A DNA stretch of 64,000 nt from Ptiloglossa arizonensis. Its lineage: Eukaryota; Arthropoda; Insecta; Hymenoptera; Colletidae. This document shows positions 37,581 to 50,924 of the stretch, one piece after another; position 1 is the first letter of the stretch, and each line of letters opens with the position of its first letter. The stretch is from the NCBI RefSeq assembly GCF_051014685.1, contig NW_027478772.1, positions 186,001-250,000 on the forward strand, written 5' to 3'. The position numbers and the translations under genes are program-made. The notes beneath the pieces were generated by a model, which ran no database searches, was not told the DNA's origin, and worked only from the letters and a program-made list of their open reading frames with translations.

Positions 37581-40500
37581 CAGATGCAACAAGAATTTCT
37601 CGAGTTCGTCAATCCGTTCGCGAGATATGGGAGTTTGAAGTTAAGGAATGGTTGAGAAGCCATCAAAAATTTCGCTGGTCTGATACTCGAAACCAATAAC
37701 TGGAATGGCCTAGGGAAGAAGTACACACACAATTGTAATCGGGCGAGTTTCCACTTTCAGATGCAACAGGAATTTCTCGAGTTCGTCAATCCGTCCGCGA
37801 GATATGGGAGTTTGAAGTTAAGGAATGTTTGAGATACCATCAAAATTTTCGCAAGTCTGATACTCGAAACCCATAACTACTATGGCCTAGGGGAAAAGTA
37901 CACACACCATTGTAATCGGGCGAGTTTCTACTTTCAGATGCAAGAGGAATTTCTCGTGTTCGTCAATCCGTTCGCGAGATATGGGAGTGTGAGGTTAAGG
38001 AATGGTTGAGAAACCATCAAAATTTTCGCAAGTCTAATACTCGAAACAAATAACTACAAAGGCCTAGGGGAAAAATACACATACTGTTGTAATCGCGCGA
38101 GTTTCAGCTTTCAGATGAAACAGGAATTTCTCGAGTTCGTCAATCCGTTCGCGAGATATGGGAGTTTGAAGTTAAGGAATGGTTGAGAAACCATCAAAAA
38201 TTTCGCTGGTCTGATACTCGAAACCAATAACTGGAATGGCCTAGGGGGAAAGTACACACACCATTGTAATGGGGCGAATTTCTACTTTCAGATGCAACAA
38301 GAATTTCTCGAGTTCGTCAATCCGTTCGCGAGATATGGGAGTTTGAAATTAAGGAATGGTTGAGAAACCATCAAAATTTTCGCAAGTCTGATACTCGAAA
38401 CCAATAACTACTATGGCCTAGGGCAAAAATACACATACCGCTGTAATCCGGCGAATTTCTACTTTCAGATGCAACAAGAATTTCTCGAGTTCGTCAATCC
38501 GTTCGCGAGATATGGGAGTTTGAAGTTAAGGAATGGTTGAGAAGCCATCAAAAATTTCGCTGGTCAGATACTCGAAACCAATAACTGGAATGGCCTAGGG
38601 AAGAAGTACACACACAATTGTAATCGGGCGAGTTTCCACTTTCAGATGCAACAGGAATTTCTCGAGTTCGTCAATCCGTCCGCGAGATATGGGAGTTTGA
38701 AGTTAAGGAATGTTTGAGATACCATCAAAATTTTCGCAAGTCTGATACTCGAAACCCATAACTACTATGGCCTAGGGGAAAAGTACACACACCATTGTAA
38801 TCGGGCGAGTTTCTACTTTCAGATGCAAGAGGAATTTCTCGTGTTCGTCAATCCGTTCGCGAGATATGGGAGTGTGAGGTTAAGGAATGGTTGAGAAACC
38901 ATCAAAATTTTCGCAAGTCTAATACTCGAAACAAATAACTACAAAGGCCTAGGGGAAAAATACACATACTGTTGTAATCGCGCGAGTTTCAGCTTTCAGA
39001 TGAAACAGGAATTTCTCGAGTTCGTCAATCCGTTCGCGAGATATGGGAGTTTGAAGTTAAGGAATGGTTGAGAAACCATCAAAAATTTCGCTGGTCTGAT
39101 ACTCGAAACCAATAACTGGAATGGCCTAGGGGGAAAGTACACACACCATTGTAATGGGGCGAATTTCTACTTTCAGATGCAACAAGAATTTCTCGAGTTC
39201 GTCAATCCGTTCGCGAGATATGGGAGTTTGAAGTTAAGGAATGGTTGAGAAGCCATCAAAAATTTCGCTGGTCTGATACTCGAAACCAATAACTGGAATG
39301 GCCTAGGGAAGAAGTACACACACAATTGTAATCGGGCGAGTTTCTACTTTCAGATGCAACAGGAATTTCTCGAGTTCGTCAATCCGTTCGCGAGATATGG
39401 GAGTTTGAAGTTACGGAATGTTTGAGAAACCATCAAAATTTTCGCAAGTCTGATACTCGAAACCCATAACTACTATGGCCTAGGGGAAAAGTACACACAC
39501 CATTGTAATCGGGCGAGTTTCTACTTTCAGATGCAAGAGGAATTTCTCGTGTTCGTCAATCCGTTCGCGAGATATGGGAGTTTGAGGTTAAGGAATGGTT
39601 GAGAAACCATCAAAATTTTCGCAAGTCTAATACTCGAAAAAAATAACTACAAAGGCCTAGGGGAAAAATACACATACTGTTGTAATCGCGCGAGTTTCTG
39701 CTTTCAGATGAAACAGGAATTTCTCGAGTTCGTCAATCCGTTCGCGAGATATGGGAGTTTGAAGTTAAGGAATGGTTGAGAAACCATCAAAAATTTCGCT
39801 GGTCTGATACTCGAAACCAATAACTGGAATGGCCTAGGGGAAAAGTACACACACCATTGTAATGGGGCGAGTTTCAACTTTCAGATGCAACAGGAATTTC
39901 TCGAGTTTGTCAATCCGTTCGCGAGATATGGGAGTTTGAAATTAAGGAATGGTTGAGAAACCATCAAAATTTTCGCAAGTCTGATACTCGAAACCAATAA
40001 CTACTATGGCCTAGGGCAAAAATACACATACCGCTGTAATCCGGCGAATTTCTACTTTCAGATGCAACAAGAATTTCTCGAGTTCGTCAATCCGTTCGCG
40101 AGATATGGGAGTTTGAAGTTAAGGAATGGTTGAGAAGCCATCAAAAATTTCGCTGGTCTGATACTCGAAACCAATAACTGGAATGGCCTAGGGAAGAAGT
40201 ACACACACAATTGTAATCGGGCGAGTTTCCACTTTCAGATGCAACAGGAATTTCTCGAGTTCGTCAATCCGTCCGCGAGATATGGGAGTTTGAAGTTAAG
40301 GAATGTTTGAGATACCATCAAAATTTTCGCAAGTCTGATACTCGAAACCCATAACTACTATGGCCTAGGGGAAAAGTACACACACCATTGTAATCGGGCG
40401 AGTTTCTACTTTCAGATGCAAGAGGAATTTCTCGTGTTCGTCAATCCGTTCGCGAGATATGGGAGTGTGAGGTTAAGGAATGGTTGAGAAACCATCAAAA

Positions 40501-41015
40501 TTTTCGCAAGTCTAATACTCGAAACAAATAACTACAAAGGCCTAGGGGAAAAATACACATACTGTTGTAATCGCGCGAGTTTCAGCTTTCAGATGAAACA
40601 GGAATTTCTCGAGTTCGTCAATCCGTTCGCGAGATATGGGAGTTTGAAGTTAAGGAATGGTTGAGAAACCATCAAAAATTTCGCTGGTCTGATACTCGAA
40701 ACCAATAACTGGAATGGCCTAGGGGGAAAGTACACACACCATTGTAATGGGGCGAATTTCTACTTTCAGATGCAACAAGAATTTCTCGAGTTCGTCAATC
40801 CGTTCGCGAGATATGGGAGTTTGAAGTTAAGGAATGGTTGAGAAGCCATCAAAAATTTCGCTGGTCTGATACTCGAAACCAATAACTGGAATGGCCTAGG
40901 GAAGAAGTACACACACAATTGTAATCGGGCGAGTTTCTACTTTCAGATGCAACAGGAATTTCTCGAGTTCGTCAATCCGTCCGCGAGATATGGGAGTTTG
41001 AAGTTAAGGAATGGT
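37581..41015 (+). repeat. 5-mer HOR block (885-bp period, one 708-bp step)
   Basis: A cycle of five unit types repeats: (1) CAACAAGAATTTC with a GGTTGAGAAGCC dyad; (2) GGGAAGAAGTACAC with TTTCCACTTTC, followed in most copies by CCGTCCGCGAG; (3) CAAGAGGAATTTCTCGTG with GTGTGAGG or TTTGAGG; (4) ACTACAAAGGCC with ACTGTTGTAATCGCGCG and AAACAGG; (5) AATTTCGCTGGTC with GGGGCGAATTTC. The type 3 marker CAAGAGG starts at 37,941, 38,826, 39,534 and 40,419, spaced 885, 708 and 885 bp. One cycle has thus lost a unit. The same cycle appears singly near 30.3-31.2 kb and in its 33 kb copy, so this block and the 15-mer share ancestry. Confidence 0.8.
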
Positions 41016-42074
41016 TGAGAAACCATCAAAAATTTCGCTGGTCTGATACTCGAAACCAATAACTGGAATGGCCTAGGGGAAAAGTACACACACCATTGTA
41101 ATGGGGCGAGTTTCAACTTTCAGATGCAACAGGAATTTCTCGAGTTTGTCAATCCGTTCGCGAGATATGGGAGTTTGAAATTAAGGAATGGTTGAGAAAC
41201 CATCAAAGTTTTCGCAAGTCTGATACTCGAAACCAATAACTACTATGGCTAGGGCAAAAATACACATACCGCTGTAATCCGGCGAATTTCTGCTTCCAGA
41301 TGCAACAAGAATTTCTCGAGTTCGTCAATCCGTTCGCATAATATGGGAGTTTGAAGTTAAGGAATGGTTGAGAAACCATCAAAATTTTCGCAGGTCTAAT
41401 ACCCGAAACAAATACCTACAAAGGCCTAGGGGAAAAATACACATACTGTTGTAACCGCGCGAGTTTCTGCTTTCAGATGCAATAGGAATTTCTCGTGTTC
41501 GTCAATCCGTTCGCGTGATACGGGAGTTTGAAATTAAGGAATGGTTGAGAAACCATCAAAATTTTCGCAAGTCTGAAACTCGAAACCAATAACTACTATG
41601 GCCTAGGGCAAAAATACACATACCGTTGTAATCGGGCGAGTTTCTGCTTTCAGATGCAACAAGAATTTCTCGAGTTCGTCAATTCGTTCGCGAGATATGG
41701 GCGTTTGAAGTTAAGGAATGGTTGAGCAACCATAAAAATTTTCGCATGTGTGATACTCGAAACCAATAACTACTATGGCCTAGGGCAAAAATACACATAC
41801 CGTTGTAATCGGGCGAGTTTCTGCTTTCAGATGCAACAAGAATTTCTCGAGTTCGTCAATTCGTTCGCGAGATATGGGAGTTTGAAGTTAAGGAATGGTT
41901 GAGCAACCATAAAAATTTTCGCATGTGTGATACTCGAAACCAATAACTACAATGGCCTAGGGGAAAAATACACATACCATTGTAATCGGGCGAATTTCTA
42001 CTTTCAGATGAAACAGGAATTTCTCGAGTTCGTCCATCCGTTCGCGAGATATGGGAGTTTGAAGTTAAGGAATG
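41016..42074 (+). repeat. Central subfamily, right edge
   Basis: This is about six units that repeat the order seen at 31.3-31.7 and 35.7-36.3 kb: a GGCTAGGGC deletion unit, a TTCGCATAATATGGG unit, the unit with the complete CENP-B core (41,509), then two GAGC-loop units. It ends as the 7-mer duplication starts. Confidence 0.75.
41509..41525 (+). promoter_or_regulatory. Second complete CENP-B-box core match
   Basis: This is the same 17-bp sequence as at 35,847 (GTTCGCGTGATACGGGA), again with the full nine-base core. The surrounding units also match: a preceding AATAGGAATTTCTCGTG and a following AAATTAAGG. The two copies therefore descend from one variant monomer carried by a local duplication about 5.66 kb apart. 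Confidence 0.55.
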
Positions 42075-43312
42075 GTTGAGAAACCATCAAAATTTCCGCT
42101 GGTCTGATACTCGAAACCAATAACTGGAATGGCCTAGGGGAAAAGTAAACATACCGTTGAAAACGGGCGAGTTTCTGCTGTCAGATGCAGTAGGAATTTC
42201 TCGTGTTCGTCAATCCGTTCGCGCGATATGGGAGTTTGAATTTAAGGAATGGTTGAGAAACCATAAAAATTTTCGCAAGTCTGATACTCGAAACCAATAA
42301 CTACTATGGCCTAGGGCAAAAATGCACACACCGATGTAATCGGGCGAGTTTCTGCTTTCAGATGCAATAGGAATTTCTCGAGTTCGTCTATCCGTTCCAT
42401 TAATATGGGAGTTTGAAGTTAAGGAATGGTTGAGAAACCATCAAAATTTTCGCATGTCTGATATTCGAAACCAATAACTACCATGGCCTAGGGGAAAATA
42501 CACATACCGTTGTAATCGGGCGAGTTTCTACTTTCAGATGAAACAGGAATTTCTCGAGTTCGTCAATCCGTTCGCGAGATATGGGAGTTTGAAATTAAGG
42601 AATGGTTGAGAAACCATCAAAATTTTCGCAAGTCTGATACTCGAAACCAATAACTACTATGGTCTAGGGCAAAAATACACACACCGCTGTAATCGGGCGA
42701 ATTTCTACTTTCAGATGAAACAGGAATTTCTCGAGTTCGTCCATCCGTTCGCGAGATATGGGAGTTTGAAGTTAAGGAATGGTTGAGACACCATAAAAAA
42801 TTTCGCAAGTCTGATACTGGAAACGAGTAACTGGAATGGCCTAGGGGAAAAGTACGCACAACATTGTAGTCGGGAGAGACTCTACTTTCAGATGCAACAG
42901 GAATTTCTCGAGTTCGTCAATCCGTTCGCGAGATATGGGAGTTAGAAATTAAGGAATGATTGCGAAACCGTCAAAATTTTCGCAAGTCTGATACTCGAAG
43001 CAAATAACTGGAATGGCCTAGGGGAAAAGTACGCACACCATTGCAATCGAGCGAGATTCTGCTTTCAGATGCAACAGGAATTTCTCGAGCTAGTCAATCC
43101 GTTCGCGAGAAATTCGAGTTTAAAGTTAAGGAATGGTTTAGAAACCATCAACATTTTCGCGAGTCTGATACTCGAAACCAATAACTGGAATGGCCTAGGG
43201 GAAAAGTACGCACACCATTGTAATCGGGAGAGTCTCTACTTTCAGATGCAACAGGAATTTCTCGAGTTCGTCTATCCGTTCGCGAGATATGGGAGTTAGA
43301 AGTTAAGGAATG
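42075..43312 (+). repeat. 7-mer tandem duplication, copy 1 (1,238 bp)
   Basis: This copy is repeated at 43,313-44,550 with offset 1,238 (7 units minus 1 bp, due to GGGGAAAATACAC at about 42,490). Shared markers are AATTTCCGCTGGTC, GTTGAAAACGGGCG, ATCCGTTCCATTAATATG and TGGAAACGAGTAACTGG. The copies differ at about eight sites, for example CATGTCTG/CATTTCTG, CACAACATTG/CACACCATTG, GAGAGACTC/GAGAGTCTC and TCAACATTTT/TCAAAATTTT. This pair is therefore older than the 15-mer pair. Confidence 0.82.
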
Positions 43313-44550
43313 GTTGAGAAACCATCAAAATTTCCGCTGGTCTGATACTCGAAACCAATAACTGGAATGGCCTAGGGGAAAAGTAAACATACCGTTGAAA
43401 ACGGGCGAGTTTCTGCTGTCAGATGCAGTAGGAATTTCTCGTGTTCGTCAATCCGTTCGCGCGATATGGGAGTTTGAAGTTAAGGAATGGTTGAGAAACC
43501 ATAAAAATTTTCGCAAGTCTGATACTCGAAACCAATAACTACTATGGCCTAGGGCAAAAATGCACACACCGATGTAATCGGGCGAGTTTCTGCTTTCAGA
43601 TGCAATAGGAATTTCTCGAGTTCGTCTATCCGTTCCATTAATATGGGAGTTTGAAGTTAAGGAATGGTTGAGAAACCATCAAAATTTTCGCATTTCTGAT
43701 ATTCGAAACCAATAACTACCATGGCCTAGGGGAAAATACACATACCGTTGTAATCGGGTGAGTTTCTACTTTCAGATGAAACAGGAATTTCTCGAGTTCG
43801 TCAATCCGTTCGCGAGATATGGGAGTTTGAAATTAAGGAATGGTTGAGAAACCATCAAAATTTTCGCAAGTCTGATACTCGAAACCAATAACTACTATGG
43901 TCTAGGGCAAAAATACACACACCGCTGTAATCGGGCGAATTTCTACTTTCAGATGAAACAGGAATTTCTCGAGTTCGTCCATCCGTTCGCGAGATATGGG
44001 AGTTTGAAGTTAAGGAATGGTTGAGACACCATAAAAAATTTCGCAAGTCTGATACTGGAAACGAGTAACTGGAATGGCCTAGGGGAAAAGTACGCACACC
44101 ATTGTAGTCGGGAGAGTCTCTACTTTCAGATGCAACAGGAATTTCTCGATCTCGTCAATCCGTTCGCGAGATATGGGAGTTAGAAATTAAGGAATGATTG
44201 CGAAACCGTCAAAATTTTCGCAAGTCTGATACTCGAAGCAAATAACTGGAATGGCCTAGGGGAAAAGTACGCACACCATTGCAATCGAGCGAGATTCTGC
44301 TTTCAGATGCAACAGGAATTTCTCGAGCTAGTCAATCCGTTCGCGAGAAATTCGAGTTTAAAGTTAAGGAATGGTTTAGAAACCATCAAAATTTTCGCGA
44401 GTCTGATACTCGAAACCAATAACTGGAATGGCCTAGGGGAAAAGTACGCACACCATTGTAATCGGGAGAGTCTCTACTTTCAGATGCAACAGGAATTTCT
44501 CGAGTTCGTCTATCCGTTCGCGAGATATGGGAGTTAGAAGTTAAGGAATG
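43313..44550 (+). repeat. 7-mer tandem duplication, copy 2 (1,238 bp)
   Basis: This is the partner of 42,075-43,312. Its last units (about 44.07-44.55 kb), and the DNA just after them to about 44.67 kb, also match 0.9-1.5 kb at offset near 43,162. They share GAAATTAAGGAATGATTG and CTCGAAGCAAATAACTGG. This is where left-flank monomer types reappear after the central subfamily. Confidence 0.82.
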
Positions 44551-47500
44551 GTTGCGAGTCCATCAAAATTTTCGCAAGTCTGATACTCGAAACCAATGAC
44601 TAGAATGTCCTAGGGGAAAAATACAGAGACCGTTGTAATCGGGCGAGTTTCTACTTTCAGATGCAAAAGGAATTTCTCGAGTTCGTCAATCCGTTCGCGA
44701 GATATGGGAGTTTGAAGTTAAGGAATGGTTGAGAAACCATCAAAATTTTCGAAAGTCAGATACTCGAAACCAATAACTACTGTGGCCTGCGGGAAAAATA
44801 CACATACCGTTGTGATCGGGCGGGTTTTCCTTTCAGATGCAACAGGAATTTCTCGAGTTCGTCAATCCGTTCGCGAGATATGGAAGTTTGAAGTTAAGGA
44901 ATGGTTGAGAAACCATCAAAATCTTCGCAAGTCTGATACACGAAACAAATAACTACTATGGCCTAGGGCAAAAATACACATACCGTTGTGATCGGGCGGG
45001 TTTTCCTTTCAGATGCAACAGGAATTTCTCGAGTTCGTCAATCCGTTCGCGAGATATGGGAGTTTGAAGTTAAGGAATGGTTGAGAAACCATCAAAACTT
45101 TCGCAAGTCTGATACTCAAAACCAATAACTGCAATGGCATAGGGGAAAATTACACACACCATTGTAATCGGGCGAGTTTCTACATTCAGATGTAACAGGA
45201 ATATCTCGAGTTCGTCAATTCGTTCGCCAGATATGGGAATTTGATGCTAAGGAATGGTTGAGAAACCATCAAAATTTTCGCAAGTCTGATACTCGAAACC
45301 AATAACTACTATTGCCTAGGGCAAAAATACACATACAGTTGTAATCGGGCGAGTTTCTGCTTTCATATGCGACAGGAATTTCTCGAGTGCGTCAATCCGT
45401 TCGCGAGATATGGGAGTTTGAAGTTAAGGAATGGTTGAGAAACCATCAAAACTTCCGCAAGTCTGATACTCGAAACCAATAACTGCAATGGCGTAGGGGA
45501 AAAGTACACACACCATTGTAATCGGGCGAGTTTCTACATTCAGATGCAACAGGAATATCTCGAGTTCGTCAATCCGTTCGCCAGATATGGGAATTTGAAG
45601 CTAAGGAATGGTTGAGAAACCATCAAAATTTTCGCAAGTCTGATACTCGAAACCAATAACTACTATCGCCTAGGGCAAAAATACACACACCGTTGTAATC
45701 GGGCGGGTTTTCTTTTCAGATGCAACAGGAATTTCTCGGTTCGTCAATCCGTTCGCCAGATATGGGAATTTGAAGCTAAGGAATGGTTGAGAAACCATCA
45801 AAATTTTCGCAAGTCTGATACTCGAAACCAATAACTACTATTGCCTAGGGCAAAAATACACATACAGTTGTAATCGGGCGAGTTTCTGCTTTCATATGCG
45901 ACAGGAATTTCTCGAGTGCGTCAATCCGTTCGCGAGATATGGGAGTTTGAAGTTAAGGAATGGTTGAGAAACCATCAAAACTTCCGCAAGTCTGATACTC
46001 GAAACCAATAACTGCAATGGCGTAGGGGAAAAGTACACACACCGTTGTAATCGGGCGAGTTTCTGCTTTCATATGCAACAGGATTTTCTCGAGTTCGTCA
46101 ATCCGTTCGCGAGATATGGGAGTTTGAAGTTAAGGAATGGTTGAGAAACCATCAAAACTTTCGCAAGTCTGATACTCGAAACCACTAACTGCAATGGCAT
46201 AGGGGAAAAGTACACACACCATTGTAATCGGCCGTGTTTCTACTTTCAGATGCAACAGGAATATCTCGAGTACGTCAATTCGTTCGCCAGATATGGGAAT
46301 TTGAAGCTAAGGAATGGTTGAGAAACCATCAAAATTTTCGCAAGTCTGATACTCGAAACCAATAACTACTATTGCCTAGGGCAAAAATACACATACCGTT
46401 GTAATCGGGCGAGTTTCTGCTTTCATATGCAACAGGAATTTCTCGAGTTCGTCAATCCGTTCGCGAGATATGGATGTTTGAGTTTAAGGAATGGTTGCGC
46501 GTCCATCAAAATTTTCGCAAGTCTGACACTCGAAACCAATGACTAGAATGTCCTAGTTGAAAAATACACAGACCGTTGTAATCGGGCGAGTTTCTACTTT
46601 CAGATGCAGAAGGAATTTCTCGAGTTCGTCAATCCGTTCGCCAGATATGGGAATTTGAAGCTAAGGAATGGTTGAGAAACCATCAAAATTTTCGCAAGTC
46701 TGATACTCGAAACCAATAACTACTATTGCCTAGGGCAAAAATACTCATACCGTTGTAATCGGGCGAGTTTCTGCTTTCATATGCAACAGGAATTTCTCGA
46801 GTTCGTCAATCCGTTCGCGAGATATGGAAGTTTGAAGTTAAGGAATGGTTGAGAAACCATCAAAATCTTCGCAAGTCTGATACACGAAACAAATAACTAC
46901 TATGGCCTAGGGCAAAAATACACATACCGTTGTGATCGGGCGGGTTTTCCTTTCAGATGCAACAGGAATTTCTCGAGTTCGTCAATCCGTTCGCGAGATA
47001 TGGGAGTTTGAAGTTAAGGAATGGTTGAGAAACCACCAAAACTTTCGCAAGTCTGATACTCAAAACCAATAACTGCAATGGCATAGGGGAAAATTACACA
47101 CACCATTGTAATCGGGCGAGTTTCTACATTCAGATGTAACAGGAATATCTCGAGTTCGTCAATTCGTTCGCCAGATATGGGAATTTGATGCTAAGGAATG
47201 GTTGAGAAACCATCAAAATTTTCGCAAGTCTGATACTCGAAACCAATAACTACTATTGCCTAGGGCAAAAATACACATACAGTTGTAATCGGGCGAGTTT
47301 CTGCTTTCATATGCGACAGGAATTTCTCGAGTGCGTCAATCCGTTCGCGAGATATGGGAGTTTGAAGTTAAGGAATGGTTGAGAAACCATCAAAACTTCC
47401 GCAAGTCTGATACTCGAAACCAATAACTGCAATGGCGTAGGGGAAAAGTACACACACCATTGTAATCGAGCGAGTTTCTACATTCAGATGCAACAGGAAT

Positions 47501-48094
47501 ATCTCGAGTTCGTCAATCCGTTCGCCAGATATGGGAATTTGAAGCTAAGGAATGGTTGAGAAACCATCAAAATTTTCGCAAGTCTGATACTCGAAACCAA
47601 TAACTACTATCGCCTAGGGCAAAAATACACACACCGTTGTAATCGGGCGGGTTTTCTTTTCAGATGCAACAGGAATTTCTCGGTTCGTCAATCCGTTCGC
47701 CAGATATGGGAATTTGAAGCTAAGGAATGGTTGAGAAACCATCAAAATTTTCGCAAGTCTGATACTTGAAACCAATAACTGGAATGGCCTAGGGGAAAAG
47801 TACGCACACCATTGTAATCGGGCGAGTTTCTACATTCAGATGCAACAGGAATATCTCGAGTTCGTCAATCCGTTCGCCAGATATGGGAATTTGAAGCTAT
47901 GGAATGGTTCAGAAACCATCAAAATTTTCGCATGTCTGATACGCGAAACCAATAACTACTATTGCCTAGGGCAAAAATACACATACCGTTGTAATCGGGC
48001 GAGTTTCTGCTTTCATATGCAACAGGAATTTCTCGAGTTCGTCAATCCGTTCGCGAGATATGGAAGTTAGAAGTTAAGGAATGATTGAGAAACC
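44551..48094 (+). repeat. Mixed monomers with an 11-mer-spaced 981-bp duplication
   Basis: 44,840-45,820 matches 46,784-47,764 at offset 1,944 (11 units minus 3). Shared markers are TACACGAAACAAATAAC, CAGATGTAACAGG, ATGCGACAGG and a GGAATTTCTCGGTTCG unit that lacks GA. Few differences are visible (ACCACCAAAAC near 47,035, CGAGCGAG near 47,468). The DNA between them contains a further copy of the ATGCGACAGG unit about 530 bp after the first. There is no gene. Confidence 0.75.
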
Positions 48095-50924
48095 ATCAAA
48101 ATTTTTGCAATTCTGATACTCGAAACCTATAACTGGAATGGCAAAGGGGAAAAGTACGCACACCATTGTAATCGGGAGAGTCGATACTTTCAGATGCAAC
48201 AGGAATTTCTCGAGTTCGTCAATCCGTTCGCGAGATATGGGAGTTTGAAGTTAAGGAATGGTTGAGAAACCATCAAAACTTTCGCAAGTCTGATACTCGA
48301 AGCCAATAACTGCAATGGCATAGGGGAAAAATACACATACCGTTGTAATCGGGCGAGTTTATGCTTTCATATGCAACAGGAATTTCTCGAGTTCGTCAAT
48401 CTGATCGCGAGAAATGGGAGTTTAAAGTTAAGGAATGGTTTAGAAACCATCAAAATTTTCGCGAGTCTGATACTCGAAACCAATAACTGGAATGGCCTAG
48501 GGGAAAAGTACGCACACCATTGTAATCGGGAGAGTCTCTACTTTCAGATGCAACAGGAATTTCTCGAGTTCGTCTATCCGTTCGCGAGATATGGGAGTTT
48601 GAAGTTAAGGAATGGTTGAGAAACCATCAAAATTTTCGAAAGTCAGATACTCGAAACCAATAACTACTGTGGCCTGCGGGAAAAATACACAGACCGTTGT
48701 AATCGGGCGAGTTTCTACTTCCAGATGCAACAGGAATTTCTCGAGTTCGTCAATCCGTTCGCGAGATATGGGAGTTTGAAGTTAAGGAATGGTTGAGAAA
48801 CCATCAAAATTTTCGAAAGTCAGATACTCGAAACCAATAACTACTGTGGCCTGCGGGAAAAATACACACACCGTTGTAATCGGGCGAGTTTCTGCTTTCA
48901 TATGCAACAGGAATTTCTCGAGTTCGTCAATCCGTTCGCGAGATATGGGAGTTTGAAGTTAAGGAATGGTTGAGAAACCATCAAAACTTTCGCAAGTCTG
49001 ATACTCGAAACCACTAACTGCAATGGCATAGGGGAAAAGTACACACACCATTGTAATCGGCCGTGTTTCTACTTTCAGATGCAACAGGAATATCTCGAGT
49101 TCGTCAATTCGTTCGCCAGATATGGGAATTTGAAGCTAAGGAATGGTTGAAAAACCATCAAAATTTTCGCAAGTCTGATACTCGAAACCAATAACTACTA
49201 TTGCCTAGGGCAAAAATACACATACCGTTGTAATCGGGCGAGTTTCTGCTTTCATATGCAACAGGAATTTCTCGAGTTCGTCAATCCGTTCGCGAGATAT
49301 GGAAGTTTGAGGTTAAGGAATGGTTGAGAAACCATCAAAATCTTCGCAAGTCTGGTACTCGAAACCAATAACTACTATGGCCTAGGGCAAAAATACACAT
49401 ACCGTGGTGATCGGGCGGGTTTTCTTTTCAGATGCAACAGGAATTTCTCGAGTTCGTCAATCCGTTCGCCAGATATGGGAATTTGAAGCTAAGGAATGGT
49501 TGAGAAACCATCAAAATCTTTGCAATTCTGATACTCGAAACCTATAACTGGAATGGCAAAGGGGAAAAGTACGCACACCATTGTAATCGGGAGAGTCGAT
49601 ACTTTCAGATGCAACAGGAATTTCTCGAATTCGTCAATCCGTTCGCGAGATATGGGAGTTTGAAGTTAAGGAATGGTTGAGAAACCATCAAAACTTTCGC
49701 AAGTCTGATACTCGAAGCCAATAACTGCAATGGCATAGGGGAAAAATACACATACCGTTGTAATCGGGCGAGTTTATGCTTTCATATGCAACAGGAATTT
49801 CTCGAGTTCGTCAATCTGATCGCGAGAAATGGGAGTTTAAAGTTAAGGAATGGTTTAGAAACCATCAAAATTTTCGCGAGTCTGATACTCGAAACCAATA
49901 ACTGGAATGGCCTAGGGGAAAAGTACGCACACCATTGTAATCGGGAGAGTCTCTACTTTCAGATGCAACAGGAATTTCTCGAGTTCGTCTATCCGTTCGC
50001 GAGATATGGGAGTTTGAAGTTAAGGAATGGTTGAGAAACCATCAAAATTTTCGAAAGTCAGATACTCGAAACCAATAACTACTGTGGCCTGCGGGAAAAA
50101 TACACAGACCGTTGTAATCGGGCGAGTTTCTACTTCCAGATGCAACAGGAATTTCTCGAGTTCGTCAATCCGTTCGCGAGATATGGGAGTTTGAAGTTAA
50201 GGAATGGTTGAGAAACCATCAAAATTTTCGAAAGTCAGATACTCGAAACCAATAACTACTGTCGCCTGCGGGAAAAATACACACACCGTTGTAATCGGGC
50301 GAGTTTCTGCTTTCATATGCAACAGGATTTTCTCGAGTTCGTCAATCCGTTCGCGAGATATGGGAGTTTGAAGTTAAGGAATGGTTGAGAAACCATCAAA
50401 ACTTTCGCAAGTCTGATACTCGAAACCACTAACTGCAATGGCATAGGGGAAAAGTACACACACCATTGTAATCGGCCGTGTTTCTACTTTCAGATGCAAC
50501 AGGAATATCTCGAGTACGTCAATTCGTTCGCCAGATATGGGAATTTGAAGCTAAGGAATGGTTGAGAAACCATCAAAATTTTCGCAAGTCTGATACTCGA
50601 AACCAATAACTACTATTGCCTAGGGCAAAAATACACATACCGTTGTAATCGGGCGAGTTTCTGCTTTCATATGCAACAGGAATTTCTCGAGTTCGTCAAT
50701 CCGTTCGCGAGATATGGATGTTTGAGGTTAAGGAATGGTTGAGAAACCATCAAAATCTTCGCAAGTCTGGTACTCGAATCCAATAACTACTATGGCCTAG
50801 GGCAAAAATACACATACCGTGGTGATCGGGCGGGTTTTCTTTTCAGATGCAACAGGAATTTCTCGAGTTCGTCAATCCGTTCGCCAGATATGGGAATTTG
50901 AAGCTAAGGAATGGTTGAGAAACC
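48095..50924 (+). repeat. 8-mer tandem duplication (two copies of about 1,415 bp)
   Basis: Copy 1 is about 48,095-49,509 and copy 2 about 49,510-50,924, offset 1,415 (8 units minus 1; the short unit carries GGTTTTCTTTTCAG). Shared markers are GAGTCGATACTTTC, TCAATCTGATCGCGAG, two CTGTGGCCTGCGGG-type units, AACCACTAACTGC and ACCGTGGTGATCGGG. The copies differ slightly, for example GAATTCGTC near 49,630, CTGTCGCCTGCGGG near 50,261 and GAGTACGTC near 50,515. Confidence 0.78.
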
